From assembly GCA_019638805.1 (NCBI GenBank), contig JAHBTA010000001.1, positions 186,001-250,000 on the forward strand: a DNA stretch of 64,000 nt. Reading direction: 5' to 3'. The stretch comes from Microbacteriaceae bacterium. GTDB lineage: Bacteria > Actinomycetota > Actinomycetes > Actinomycetales > Microbacteriaceae. Below are positions 50,677-59,435 of the stretch, piece by piece. Every line of letters starts with the position of its first letter. The stretch's first letter is position 1. The notes under the pieces were generated by a model. That model searched no databases. It was not told the DNA's origin and saw only the letters and a program-made list of their open reading frames with translations. A program made the position numbers and the translations under genes.

Positions 50677-52770
50677 ATGGCAGTTTCTCGCACTCGTGGA
50701 TCTTTCTCCGACCGGCTGACTTCGCGCGGCGGGGCGTGGGTATCGCTCGGTCTCGTCTTGTTGATCATGGTCGTCTTGTTCGGTGTGTTCGGGTCGGCGA
50801 AGGCCCCGGCGCGAAACGATCAGGCGCCTGCGAGTGCGGAGTCCACGCAAACGAGCGAGCTGTTGGGGAAGTTCCCGAACGCGGACCGTCAGTCCGTGCT
50901 CGTCGTCGCGTCCCGCGATGACGGCGCGAAGCTCTCCGAGGGTGAGATCGAGGAGCTCAAAGGTCTCCTCCCGGTGCTCGACGCCCGTTCGGATGCGGCC
51001 TCGTCCGGGCCGATGGTCAGTGACGATGGGAAGGCTGCGGTCCTGATCACACCGATCAAGGTCGGCGAGACGAACACGGACACGGCGGCGGTGATCAAAG
51101 AACTGCGCACGGATGTCGCCGACCATGCGCCGGCGGGGATGTCGCTGTTGGTGACCGGCGGGCCGGCGTTCGGCGCGGATGTCGCGGCCTCGTTCGAGGG
51201 CGCCGACTTCACGTTGCTGCTGGTGACGATCCTGATCGTCGCGATCCTCCTCATCGTCACCTACCGGTCGCCAGTGCTGTGGCTGATCCCGCTCGTCGCG
51301 GTTGGGCTCGCGGACGGGCTCGCGGGCCGCCTGACGGCCGCGGCAGGCGCGGCATGGAACCTTCAGTTCGATGCGGGCATCATCAGCGTGCTCGTGTTCG
51401 GCGCGGGCACCAATTACGCGCTCCTGCTGATCTCCCGGTACCGAGAGGAGCTCCAGGCGACGCAGAACCACCGGCAAGCGCTCAGCGCGGCATGGCGGAA
51501 GACTGTTCCTGCGATCCTGGCGTCGAACGTCACGGTCGTGCTCGCTTTGCTGACGCTCGTGCTCGCGGTGATCCCTGGCACGCACGGGCTCGGGATTTCA
51601 TCCGCGATCGGGCTGCTGGTCGCTCTCGCCGCGGTCCTGTTCTTGCTGCCACCGCTGCTGGCGGTGTGCGGGCGGAAGGTGTTCTGGCCGTTCATGCCCA
51701 AGCCGGACGACACCGGCAAGCAGGGCGGCGCGTGGCGGAGGATCGCGACGAGTGTCGTGAAGCGTCCGGTAGCGAGTCTCCTCGCCGGGGTCGCGCTGCT
51801 CGCGGTGATGGCGACCGGCTTGTTCGGGACATCGGTCGGGCTCGATCAGATCGAGAAGTTCCGGGTGCAGTCCGAGTCCGCGGCGGGGCTGGAGGTCCTG
51901 TCGGATCATTTCCCGCCTGGTGAGGCGCAGCCGATCTTCATCGTCGCGAACAGCACGGAGGCCGATGCCGTGGTCGCGGCGGCGGACGACGTGGAGGGCG
52001 TGGTCCGGGCCCACCCGGTCGGCACCACGGACGACGGGTCGCTCACGAAGATCATGGTGACCAGCGAGTACGCGCCGAGCACCGAGGACAGTCTCACCCA
52101 GATCGAGGAGCTGCGCGACGCGGTGCACGGGGTGCCGGGAGCGGATGCGCTCGTGGGCGGCGCGGTCGCCACCGATCTCGACGCGCGTGCCGGGAATCAG
52201 CAGGATCTCTGGCTGGTCGCACCGCTCGTACTCGCGGTGAGTTTCCTCGTGCTTCTGATCCTGCTGCGCTCAATCGTCGCCCCGGTGCTGCTGCTTCTGG
52301 TGAACCTCGCCAGTGCGGTCGCCGCGATCGGCGCCGGTGCGTGGCTGAGCCGGGTGCTGTTCGGCCAGCACGCCCTCGATCTGCAGGTGCCGTTGCTGGC
52401 GTTCCTGTTCCTCGTCGCCCTCGGCATCGACTACACGATCTTCCTCGTGCACCGCGCCCGCGCCGAGGCTACGGTCCGCGGCACGCGGGAGGGCATGGTC
52501 GAGGCGATCGCCCACACCGGCAGCGTGATCACGAGCGCGGGCATCGTTCTCGCGGCCGTGTTCGCCGCACTCGGCGTGCTGCCGCTGGTAACCCTCGGAC
52601 AGCTCGGCCTGATCGTAGGTGTGGGGGTGATCGTCGACACGCTGGTGGTGCGCACGGTGATCGTGCCGGCGATCTTCGCCCTCGTCGGCGACCGCATCTG
52701 GTGGCCCGGAAAGCCGGGCCGGGGAGAATGGACGCATGAACATCCTGCACGCGCCGCTGACGCGCACTGA
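50677..52770 (+). CDS. MMPL-family transporter of the element
   Basis: A 697-aa RND/MMPL transporter. Typical double architecture: N-terminal helix (WVSLGLVLLIMVVLFGVFG), porter domain with ARNDQAPASAEST, GAGTNYALLLISRYREEL near 240-257, and second half GIDYTIFLVHRARAEA near 590. The Asp/Asn-Tyr pairs fit proton use in the second half, while the first half has Asn instead of Asp. It probably exports lipophilic drugs. Overlaps the histidine-kinase gene by 35 nt, so both are one operon. Confidence 0.9.
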   Translation: MAVSRTRGSFSDRLTSRGGAWVSLGLVLLIMVVLFGVFGSAKAPARNDQAPASAESTQTSELLGKFPNADRQSVLVVASRDDGAKLSEGEIEELKGLLPVLDARSDAASSGPMVSDDGKAAVLITPIKVGETNTDTAAVIKELRTDVADHAPAGMSLLVTGGPAFGADVAASFEGADFTLLLVTILIVAILLIVTYRSPVLWLIPLVAVGLADGLAGRLTAAAGAAWNLQFDAGIISVLVFGAGTNYALLLISRYREELQATQNHRQALSAAWRKTVPAILASNVTVVLALLTLVLAVIPGTHGLGISSAIGLLVALAAVLFLLPPLLAVCGRKVFWPFMPKPDDTGKQGGAWRRIATSVVKRPVASLLAGVALLAVMATGLFGTSVGLDQIEKFRVQSESAAGLEVLSDHFPPGEAQPIFIVANSTEADAVVAAADDVEGVVRAHPVGTTDDGSLTKIMVTSEYAPSTEDSLTQIEELRDAVHGVPGADALVGGAVATDLDARAGNQQDLWLVAPLVLAVSFLVLLILLRSIVAPVLLLLVNLASAVAAIGAGAWLSRVLFGQHALDLQVPLLAFLFLVALGIDYTIFLVHRARAEATVRGTREGMVEAIAHTGSVITSAGIVLAAVFAALGVLPLVTLGQLGLIVGVGVIVDTLVVRTVIVPAIFALVGDRIWWPGKPGRGEWTHEHPARAADAH

Positions 52771-54031
52771 CCAGGTGGGGCCGGTAGCCACCGGCGCCAC
52801 CGTGCGGGCGATGGAGATCGGTCAGCACCTCATCGCCGCCGTCCTCACTCTGATCGGAGTGATCCGCGCCATCGGCGACGGTACCCCGATTCCGGCTGCG
52901 ATCGTCGCGGGCCTGGCGATCCTGGCCTGGCATACGGCCGGAACGATCCTGCCGTCCCGGACCCGCTCCCAGCGGATCGTCGTGTGGTGGCTGGTCGGGT
53001 TCGCGGTGATCTGGGTCGCGGCGGTCGCGGTGTCCGCGGAGTTCGTGTGGATCGCGTTCCTGCTCTGGTTGCTCGCCGGGCACCTGCTGCCCGTCCCGTG
53101 GGGGTTGCTGTTCTCCGGGCTGGTGCTCACGGTGGTGATCATCGCCCCGATCCTGCATCACGGCACCACGAGCTACGCGAACGTGTTCGGGCCGCTCATC
53201 GGCGGGATCTTCGCGTTCGGGATCTCGCGTGGCTATCTCCAGCTCCTCCGAGACGGGGCTGAACGCGAGCGCCTGGTGGCCTCGCTCACGAGAGCGCAGC
53301 AGGAGACGGCCGATCTGCAGGATGAGCTCGCACTCGTTCAGCGCGAATCGGGTGCGGTCGCCGAGCGCACCCGCATCTCCCGGGATATCCACGACACGAT
53401 CGCGCAGGCGCTTTCCTCGATCCGGCTTCTCGCCCACGCCGGAGCCGGCCGCACGGAGGATGCCGATGCTGTGCGGACCCTCGAACAGGTTGAGACGTTG
53501 GCGGGCGACAGCCTCTCCGATGTGCGGCGCATCGTCGCCGCGCTCGCGCCCGCCGAGCTTGAGGACAATGCCCTCGCGGCGGCGCTCCGCCGCATGCTCG
53601 ACCGCGCAGAGGACGAGATAGGCCTCCGCACCGAGTTGCATGTCGATGAAGCACTCCCCGCGCTCTCCACCGAGGTCGAGGTCGCACTGCTGCGTACCGC
53701 GCAGTCCGCGCTCGCGAACGTGCGCCTGCATGCGGACGCCACCCGGGTCGTGATGAGTCTGATCGATTCGGGCTCCGCGGTGCGGCTCGATCTCATCGAC
53801 GATGGCACCGGGTTCGACGTCCACGCATGGGACCAGACCATGGAACCCGGATCGGAGGCGTCGAGTTACGGGCTCAGATTCATGCGCGCCCGGCTCCGGG
53901 AACTCGGCGGCGGCCTCGATATCGAAAGCGCCCCAGGTGAAGGCACCGCGATCTCGGTGCACCTCCCGATCCACCCCATCACCACGACGCAGGCTTCCGG
54001 CAGTGAGCCGGCCGCAGAGGAGACGCCATGA
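52736..54031 (+). CDS. NarL-type sensor histidine kinase
   Basis: A 431-aa kinase with five to six membrane helices in residues 30-165, a short coiled coil, HisKA_3 box RTRISRDIHDTIAQ with His219, and an HATPase_c domain with GTGFDVH and GLRFMRARL. There is no extracellular sensor domain, so it probably senses within the membrane, as LiaS/DesK-like kinases do. GGGGAG lies before the ATG. Coupled to the response regulator by ATGA and to the MMPL gene. Confidence 0.9.
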   Translation: MNILHAPLTRTDQVGPVATGATVRAMEIGQHLIAAVLTLIGVIRAIGDGTPIPAAIVAGLAILAWHTAGTILPSRTRSQRIVVWWLVGFAVIWVAAVAVSAEFVWIAFLLWLLAGHLLPVPWGLLFSGLVLTVVIIAPILHHGTTSYANVFGPLIGGIFAFGISRGYLQLLRDGAERERLVASLTRAQQETADLQDELALVQRESGAVAERTRISRDIHDTIAQALSSIRLLAHAGAGRTEDADAVRTLEQVETLAGDSLSDVRRIVAALAPAELEDNALAAALRRMLDRAEDEIGLRTELHVDEALPALSTEVEVALLRTAQSALANVRLHADATRVVMSLIDSGSAVRLDLIDDGTGFDVHAWDQTMEPGSEASSYGLRFMRARLRELGGGLDIESAPGEGTAISVHLPIHPITTTQASGSEPAAEETP

Positions 54032-54645
54032 CCACGACCGTGCTGCTCGTCGACGACCATCCCGTCGTCCGCAGCGGACTCCGCGCCGTCCTCGACACCG
54101 ACACGGTGCACGTTGTCGGCGAAGCCGCCACCGGGGAAGAAGCCGTCACCCTCGCCGCCCACCTTCACCCCGACGTGGTGCTGTGCGACCTCCGCCTCGG
54201 AGCCGGCATCGACGGCATCCAGACCACCGCCGCACTTCGCGCGCTCGACCCGGCACCGGCCGTGCTCATCCTCACGACCTTCGACCGCGACGCCGAGATC
54301 CTCGGCGCGATCGAAGCCGGCGCCGCCGGCTACCTTCTGAAAGATGTCGCGCCCGAAGTGATCATCGAAGGCATCCACCGCGCAGCCGGGGGCGACATGT
54401 TCCTAGCCCCCGATCTCGCAGGCCGAGTCCTGCAGGGCATGCGGAACCCGCTGCCGCGCCTCACCGAAAGGGAGCTCGAGGTGTTGCGGCTCATGTCGAC
54501 GGGCGCGGCGAACAAGGACATCGCTCGCACCCTGTTCGTCACCGAGGCCACCGTGAAGAGCCACATCGCGCACATCTTCACCAAGCTCGACGTCGACAGC
54601 CGCTCCCGCGCAATCCACCTCGCCCAGGAAACCGGCCTCATCTAA
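54028..54645 (+). CDS. NarL/LuxR-family response regulator
   Basis: A 205-aa regulator. Receiver domain: acidic pair Asp9/Asp10, phospho-acceptor Asp54 (VVLCDLRLG), Lys near 104 (GYLLKDV). LuxR HTH: LTERELEVLRLMSTGAANKD and EATVKSHIAHIFTKL. Paired with the kinase upstream. It probably regulates the element's own MMPL and MFS exporters, a self-contained sense-and-export unit. Complete. Confidence 0.93.
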   Translation: MTTTVLLVDDHPVVRSGLRAVLDTDTVHVVGEAATGEEAVTLAAHLHPDVVLCDLRLGAGIDGIQTTAALRALDPAPAVLILTTFDRDAEILGAIEAGAAGYLLKDVAPEVIIEGIHRAAGGDMFLAPDLAGRVLQGMRNPLPRLTERELEVLRLMSTGAANKDIARTLFVTEATVKSHIAHIFTKLDVDSRSRAIHLAQETGLI

Positions 54646-54686
54646 CCCCGCAGCTCTCATCCTCTACTCGAAAGGAATCCCCACTC

Positions 54687-55130
54687 ATGAGAAAGCTCTT
54701 CAACGCCGCGTTCATCTACATGCTCGTAGGCGTCGCCTCCGGTCTGTTCTACCGTGAGTTCACCAAGCTCAACGACTTCCCCGAGGGCCAGTTCACCCAG
54801 CTCGGCCTCGCCCATACGCACCTGCTGACCCTCGGGTTCATCGTGTTGCTGATCGTGCTCGTCATCGAGAAGGTCTTCACGATCTCCCGCAGCCCGAAGC
54901 TGTTCGCCTGGTTCTTCTGGCTGTACAACGCCGGCGTGATCCTCACCTCCGCGATGCTCATCTGGCACGGCACCCTCACCGTCCTCGGTCGGGAATCGAA
55001 CGCGATGATCGCGGGGATCGCGGGTCTGGGGCACATCGCAATCACGGCGGGCATGATCGTCTTCTTCGTCGCGCTCCGCCGCGCCGTTACCGGCCGCACG
55101 CCGGTGCCCGCCGAAGCCGCAGCGGCCTGA
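54687..55130 (+). CDS. DUF2871 four-helix membrane protein
   Basis: A 147-aa membrane protein with four helices and conserved His residues (LGLAHTHLLTLGF; MLIWHGTL; GLGHIAITAG). This fits the DUF2871 family, distantly like heme-copper or cytochrome-type four-helix proteins. GAAAGGA precedes the ATG. It is 41 nt from the response regulator and 2 nt from the MFS gene. Possible membrane redox or heme function; unproven. Confidence 0.85.
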   Translation: MRKLFNAAFIYMLVGVASGLFYREFTKLNDFPEGQFTQLGLAHTHLLTLGFIVLLIVLVIEKVFTISRSPKLFAWFFWLYNAGVILTSAMLIWHGTLTVLGRESNAMIAGIAGLGHIAITAGMIVFFVALRRAVTGRTPVPAEAAAA

Positions 55131-55132
55131 CC

Positions 55133-56800
55133 ATGACTGCAGCACCGACCGCTCAGGAGAGCGCGCCGACCCGGCGGGACTGGCTCGGCCTCGCCGTTCT
55201 CTCCATCGGGCTCGGCCTTATCGTGCTCGACGGCACGATCGTCGGTGTCGCGCTGCCCGCCATTATCGGCGACCTGCATCTCGACCTCACGGACGCGCAG
55301 TGGGTGAACAGCCTCTACGCCGTGCTGCTCGCCGCCCTCCTGCTCTCCACGGGGAATCTCGCGGACCGGTGGGGGCGCAAGCGGCTCTTCCTCGCCGGTC
55401 TCATCGTGTTCGTCGCTGGCAGTCTGCTCGCCGCCGCCGCGTCGACCGCGGGGGTGCTGATCGGGGCGCGTGCGGTGCAGGCAGTCGGGGCGGCGTTCAT
55501 CATGCCCTCCACTCTGTCAACCGTGAACGCCGTGTTTCGAGGCAAATACCGTGCCGCGGCGTTCGGGGTATGGGGCGCCGTGATCTCCGGCGCTGCCGCC
55601 GTCGGCCCACTCGCCGGCGGTGCTCTCACCCAGTGGGCCTCGTGGCACTGGATCTTCCTGGTGAACCTCCCACTTGGCGTCCTCGTGTTCATTGCCGCGC
55701 TCTTCACCGTGCCCGAGACGCGCGGTGAGAAAAGGCGTCCCGGTGTCGATGTCGACGGCGCGCTGCTCAGCGCCATCGGATTCGGGGCGCTCGTGTTCGC
55801 CGTCATCGAAGGCCCCGACCTTGGCTGGTGGACCCCGAAGAGTGACCTCACCGTCTTCGGATGGGTATGGCCGAAAGATGCAGCGATCTCCGCCGTGCCC
55901 GTCGCGTTCGCCGTTGCCGCGATCGCGCTGGTCCTGTTCGTGATCTGGGAACGACACCGCGAGAAGGTGCAGCGCGCCGCGCTCCTCGACCTCGGCCTGT
56001 TCTCGTTCTCCACGTTCTCGTGGGGGAACCTCACCGCCGCGATGGTCGCCGTCGGTGAGTTCGCGATCATCTTCGTCCTCCCGCTCTACCTCATCAACGC
56101 CCTCGGCCTCGACGTCATGGGCGCCGGCCTCGTGCTCGCCGCGATGGCCGTCGGCGCGTTCCTCTCCGGTGCCGCGGCCCGGCATCTCGCCGCGAGGTTC
56201 GGCGCGCCCGGCACCGTGCTCATCGGCCTCGGCCTCGAAGTCGCAGGCGTCCTCACCCTCGCCCTGCTCCTGGGGCCCGCGACCTCGGGCTGGCTCATCG
56301 CGATCCCTCTGATCGTCTACGGTCTCGGCCTCGGTCTCGCCTCCGCACAGCTCACCGGTACCGTCCTTCGGGACATCCCCGTCGAAGTCTCCGGCCAGGG
56401 ATCGGCCACGCAGAGCACCGTCCGGCAGATCGGTTCCGCCCTCGGTACCGCATTCGCCGGAGCGACGCTCTCGATCTCCCTCGCGCTCACTCTCCCCGCC
56501 GCCCTCGGCGACGCGGGACTCACCGGCGCGGAGGCGGACTCGCTTGCGGACGCCACCCGCCAGTCCGCGGGCACCACGATCATGCAGCTCCGAGAACAGG
56601 GAAGCAGTAGCAGTCTCGGCGATCAGACCGCGACGGCTGTCGACGCGCTCACGAGCGGATTCGCCGATGCGACCCGCTGGGCGCTCCTGATCGCGACCGT
56701 ATTCCTCGCGCTCGGATTCATCGGCGCCCTACGCCTGCGCCGTGCATCGGTTGCGACTCCCATCAACCCGTCAGCACAGCAAGAGGCTCATCCTTCATGA
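55133..56800 (+). CDS. DHA2-type MFS drug exporter (14 TM)
   Basis: A 555-aa transporter with the MFS motif GNLADRWGRKR in loop 2-3, motif C-like GAVISGAAAVGPLAGGALTQ in helix 5, and about 14 helices. DHA2 members exchange drugs for protons. It begins 2 nt after DUF2871 and overlaps the DUF3817 gene by 4 nt. It lies downstream of the two-component system, which likely controls it. Substrate unknown. Confidence 0.92.
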   Translation: MTAAPTAQESAPTRRDWLGLAVLSIGLGLIVLDGTIVGVALPAIIGDLHLDLTDAQWVNSLYAVLLAALLLSTGNLADRWGRKRLFLAGLIVFVAGSLLAAAASTAGVLIGARAVQAVGAAFIMPSTLSTVNAVFRGKYRAAAFGVWGAVISGAAAVGPLAGGALTQWASWHWIFLVNLPLGVLVFIAALFTVPETRGEKRRPGVDVDGALLSAIGFGALVFAVIEGPDLGWWTPKSDLTVFGWVWPKDAAISAVPVAFAVAAIALVLFVIWERHREKVQRAALLDLGLFSFSTFSWGNLTAAMVAVGEFAIIFVLPLYLINALGLDVMGAGLVLAAMAVGAFLSGAAARHLAARFGAPGTVLIGLGLEVAGVLTLALLLGPATSGWLIAIPLIVYGLGLGLASAQLTGTVLRDIPVEVSGQGSATQSTVRQIGSALGTAFAGATLSISLALTLPAALGDAGLTGAEADSLADATRQSAGTTIMQLREQGSSSSLGDQTATAVDALTSGFADATRWALLIATVFLALGFIGALRLRRASVATPINPSAQQEAHPS

Positions 56801-57276
56801 CCACGACAAAGAAACCCCAGACCATCAGCCCGCGCATGCTCTTCCGGAGCTTCGCCATCGCCGAGATGTTCACCTGGGCCGGCCTCATCACCGCGCTCAT
56901 CCTCCGCGCGTTCGACGTCGCCAACCTCGTCCCGATCGCCGGAGGCATCCACGGATTCGTCTTCCTGTGCTACTCCGCGAGCACGATCTTCGTCTGGGTG
57001 AACCAGAAATGGCCTCTCCGACTCGGCCTCACCGGGCTGCTGCTCGCGATCGTGCCATTCGCCACGATGCCGTTCGAGATCATCGTCGATCGCAAAGGAC
57101 TGCTGGCCGGCGACTGGCGGCTCGCACCCGGCGGTGAGGCACCGCACGGGTTCATCGAGCACGTCCAGGCCTGGATACTACGACATGTACTCCTGTCGAT
57201 CATCCTGCTGATCCTGCTCGTCACGGCACTCTTCGTCACCCTGCTCTGGCTCGGACCGCCCGTGCCCCGCGCCTGA
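56797..57276 (+). CDS. DUF3817 membrane protein
   Basis: A 159-aa protein with four membrane helices (EMFTWAGLITALILRAF; HGFVFLCYSASTIFVWV; LTGLLLAIVPFATM; HVLLSIILLILLVTALFV). The layout and the HGFVFL motif fit DUF3817. Similar proteins are fused or linked to MFS exporters in actinobacteria. Last gene of the plus-strand cargo operon. Specific function unknown. Confidence 0.85.
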   Translation: MTTTKKPQTISPRMLFRSFAIAEMFTWAGLITALILRAFDVANLVPIAGGIHGFVFLCYSASTIFVWVNQKWPLRLGLTGLLLAIVPFATMPFEIIVDRKGLLAGDWRLAPGGEAPHGFIEHVQAWILRHVLLSIILLILLVTALFVTLLWLGPPVPRA

Positions 57277-57332
57277 GAAGCAAGATGCACCGTTTGGGCC
57301 TCTCTCAAGCAGCCTGAGCATGAGGACAAGCC

Positions 57333-59114
57333 TCACGAGTCGTGGACGCTCTCTGAAAGCACACGAACTCGCCGGACGGGAATCTCCTCATGGAAAGAGG
57401 GCTGCCCGAGAGTCGCGGCGTAGCGGGATGCGCCTGCGATGCTCAGGCCGAAGAGGTCGCAGATGCGGCGCACGTCGCCGCCGGTGGCGTAGATCTCTTG
57501 GAGGATACGGTCGCTGCGCAGGGATTGCGGATTCAGGCCGGCTTTCTTCCAGGGGAACGTGTGGCCGGGAGCAAGCAGTCTCGGCGCCGTGTTCTGCGTG
57601 ATGAACAGGTGCGGGTTGAGAGTTCGCGGCCACCTCGCGGCCCGGTGGTCAAGCCAGGCAGCGAGACGCACTTTGACTGGCTCAGCGAGCGGAATGGTCC
57701 GGCCGTCAGGCAGAGTGAGGCGGCCGTCGACGATGTCGGTGAGCTGGATCGCGCGGGTCTGCCCGTTGGTCAGGGCGTGGAACGCGACGATCGCGACGCC
57801 GAGCGCCGTGGCCGGGTCGGGGTGGTTCAGCGCGGCGCGGATCACAGCTGGGTCGAGGGGCATCGGGATCGTCTGCCGGACGCTCACCGTCGGTAGGTCT
57901 TTCATCGGGTTGGTGAAGATGAGCTTGCGGGCTTTGAGGATGGAGAACACCGAGCGGAGTCCGCGGTCGGCCCAGTGTCGTTGGCTCGGCTCGTCGGGCA
58001 TCACCTGAGAGACCATGCGCGTGTTGATCTGCGCGAGGGATTCGACGCCGGCGCCGGCCCAGGCGTGGAGAATAGGCGCAAGGCCGAGGATCAGCGTGCG
58101 GGTGGTGTGATCATCGCGGGGTTTGCGGCGGGGCGGAGTGTGAGAGCCGTGGCGCATGATCTCGAACCAGACGACGAGCTGGTCGATCATCGCCTGCGGG
58201 AGCCCCTCGGTTTTCGACTCGAAGTAGGTGACGATCGTCGGCACCCGGTCGTCGATGAGGAAGCCGGCCTCGGCGAGAACATCGAGAGTGGAGACCCGGT
58301 TCGTGTTGGTGTCGTAGCCGCTCAGCCGTAAGACCTCGCTGGCCCGGACCTGGGTGGCGCCGTCCGGCCGGATCAGCTGGATCATCTTCAACGAGCGGCG
58401 GACCTGGTTCGTCTGGCGCTCGGACCAGCCGAACTTCTCCGCGTGCGAGAACACGATCGTGTCGGTCATATAGGTCCAATCCCGTGCTCCGGCCGTCGTC
58501 GCCTGCCGCAGCAACTCTGGATCCGGGTCGATGTGGAACAGCTCGGGCTGACCCCACTCCGCCTGCCGGTCGAGCTGCGCTGCGAGAGCCCTGCGGAGCG
58601 CCCGAACCCCCGAACTCGATCGTTTGGGCTTGCGGGGCGCGGGCAGGTTCGCGAAGAAGAGCTGTTGCCCGATGCGAGCGAGGACTGCGAGATCGGGTGC
58701 CTGTCCGGGCTCGGCGACCCGGCGGGCGGATTCGAGACAGAGCCGACATGCTCCTTGCACGCCGATCGGGGCGTGCCGTCCGCAGTAGGTGCAGTCGCCG
58801 ACCGGGTAGTGCCCGAACCACCATCGGCAGGCCCAGCAGCGCCAGTTGTGACGACGGTAGACGCCCCAGGCGAGGCAGTCCTTGCAGGAGCCGAGGTAGT
58901 CGGGGCTTCCGGGGTGGCAGCGTTCGCACAGGCCCTGGCTGAAGTACGAACTCGAGCCGCATCGCTCGCAGGGCGGAGGGGTGAACGGGCCGCCGGGCAT
59001 GCAGTCGTAGCAATACTCGACGCGGGGCCATGTCCATGCCGCCCGGTTCACGCCGCAGGAGAAGCAGGTACGCGGAGGCCGATAGCGGGAACCGATCCCC
59101 GGCGTTGTGCTCAT
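57333..59114 (-). CDS. Zinc-ribbon protein with degenerate tyrosine-recombinase domain
   Basis: A 593-aa protein. Residues 1-135 hold eight CxxC pairs (CFSC, CYDC, CERC twice, CKDC, CWAC, CTYC, CRLC), that is, about four zinc ribbons. The C-terminal 300 residues have a tyrosine-recombinase fold, but the catalytic His-x-x-Arg is Gln-Ser-Leu-Arg and the second His is Leu, while a Tyr remains (GASRYA). It is probably an inactive partner that binds DNA ends and guides the intact recombinase. Starts coupled to the XRE gene (ATGA). Last of three genes. Confidence 0.8.
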   Translation of the reverse strand: MSTTPGIGSRYRPPRTCFSCGVNRAAWTWPRVEYCYDCMPGGPFTPPPCERCGSSSYFSQGLCERCHPGSPDYLGSCKDCLAWGVYRRHNWRCWACRWWFGHYPVGDCTYCGRHAPIGVQGACRLCLESARRVAEPGQAPDLAVLARIGQQLFFANLPAPRKPKRSSSGVRALRRALAAQLDRQAEWGQPELFHIDPDPELLRQATTAGARDWTYMTDTIVFSHAEKFGWSERQTNQVRRSLKMIQLIRPDGATQVRASEVLRLSGYDTNTNRVSTLDVLAEAGFLIDDRVPTIVTYFESKTEGLPQAMIDQLVVWFEIMRHGSHTPPRRKPRDDHTTRTLILGLAPILHAWAGAGVESLAQINTRMVSQVMPDEPSQRHWADRGLRSVFSILKARKLIFTNPMKDLPTVSVRQTIPMPLDPAVIRAALNHPDPATALGVAIVAFHALTNGQTRAIQLTDIVDGRLTLPDGRTIPLAEPVKVRLAAWLDHRAARWPRTLNPHLFITQNTAPRLLAPGHTFPWKKAGLNPQSLRSDRILQEIYATGGDVRRICDLFGLSIAGASRYAATLGQPSFHEEIPVRRVRVLSESVHDS

Positions 59115-59434
59115 AGCGGTGGCGTCGAGCGCGGGTTCCCTGGCCGCGGCCGGACGATTGGCGGAGTGTCGGAGGCCCCGGCGATCATCTCTTTGGCGGG
59201 CTTGCGGGCGAGTACCTTGTCGGGTTCACGGACGAGCAGGTCGCTCGGCTCGCAGGACAGGACGTGGCAGATCACGTCGAGGTCATCGAGGCGGATCGTG
59301 GTGGGGTTGCCCGTCCAGAGCGCCGACATCTTGCCGAGGCTGAGTTCCAGACCGGCGTCGGCGAGCATCCGCCGCAGCTCGGCAGACTTCCAGATGCCGC
59401 GCTCGGCGGCTTTCAATCGCAGGTTCCAGAGCAT
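59111..59434 (-). CDS. XRE-type small regulator of the recombinase module
   Basis: A 107-aa protein with an HTH_26-like Cro/CI fold: LRLKAAERGIWKSAELRRML, LSLGKMSALWTGNPTTIRLD and LDVICHVLSCEPSDLLV. The C-terminal tail is Pro/Arg-rich and disordered. It starts 1 nt after the stop of the recombinase gene and overlaps the zinc-ribbon gene. It may repress the module or act as a directionality factor for excision. Confidence 0.85.
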   Translation of the reverse strand: MLWNLRLKAAERGIWKSAELRRMLADAGLELSLGKMSALWTGNPTTIRLDDLDVICHVLSCEPSDLLVREPDKVLARKPAKEMIAGASDTPPIVRPRPGNPRSTPPL

Positions 59435-59435
59435 G

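Noticed and set aside
52529..53974. Long minus-strand frame opposite the histidine kinase
   Set aside because: No recognisable domain; the plus strand carries intact kinase motifs.
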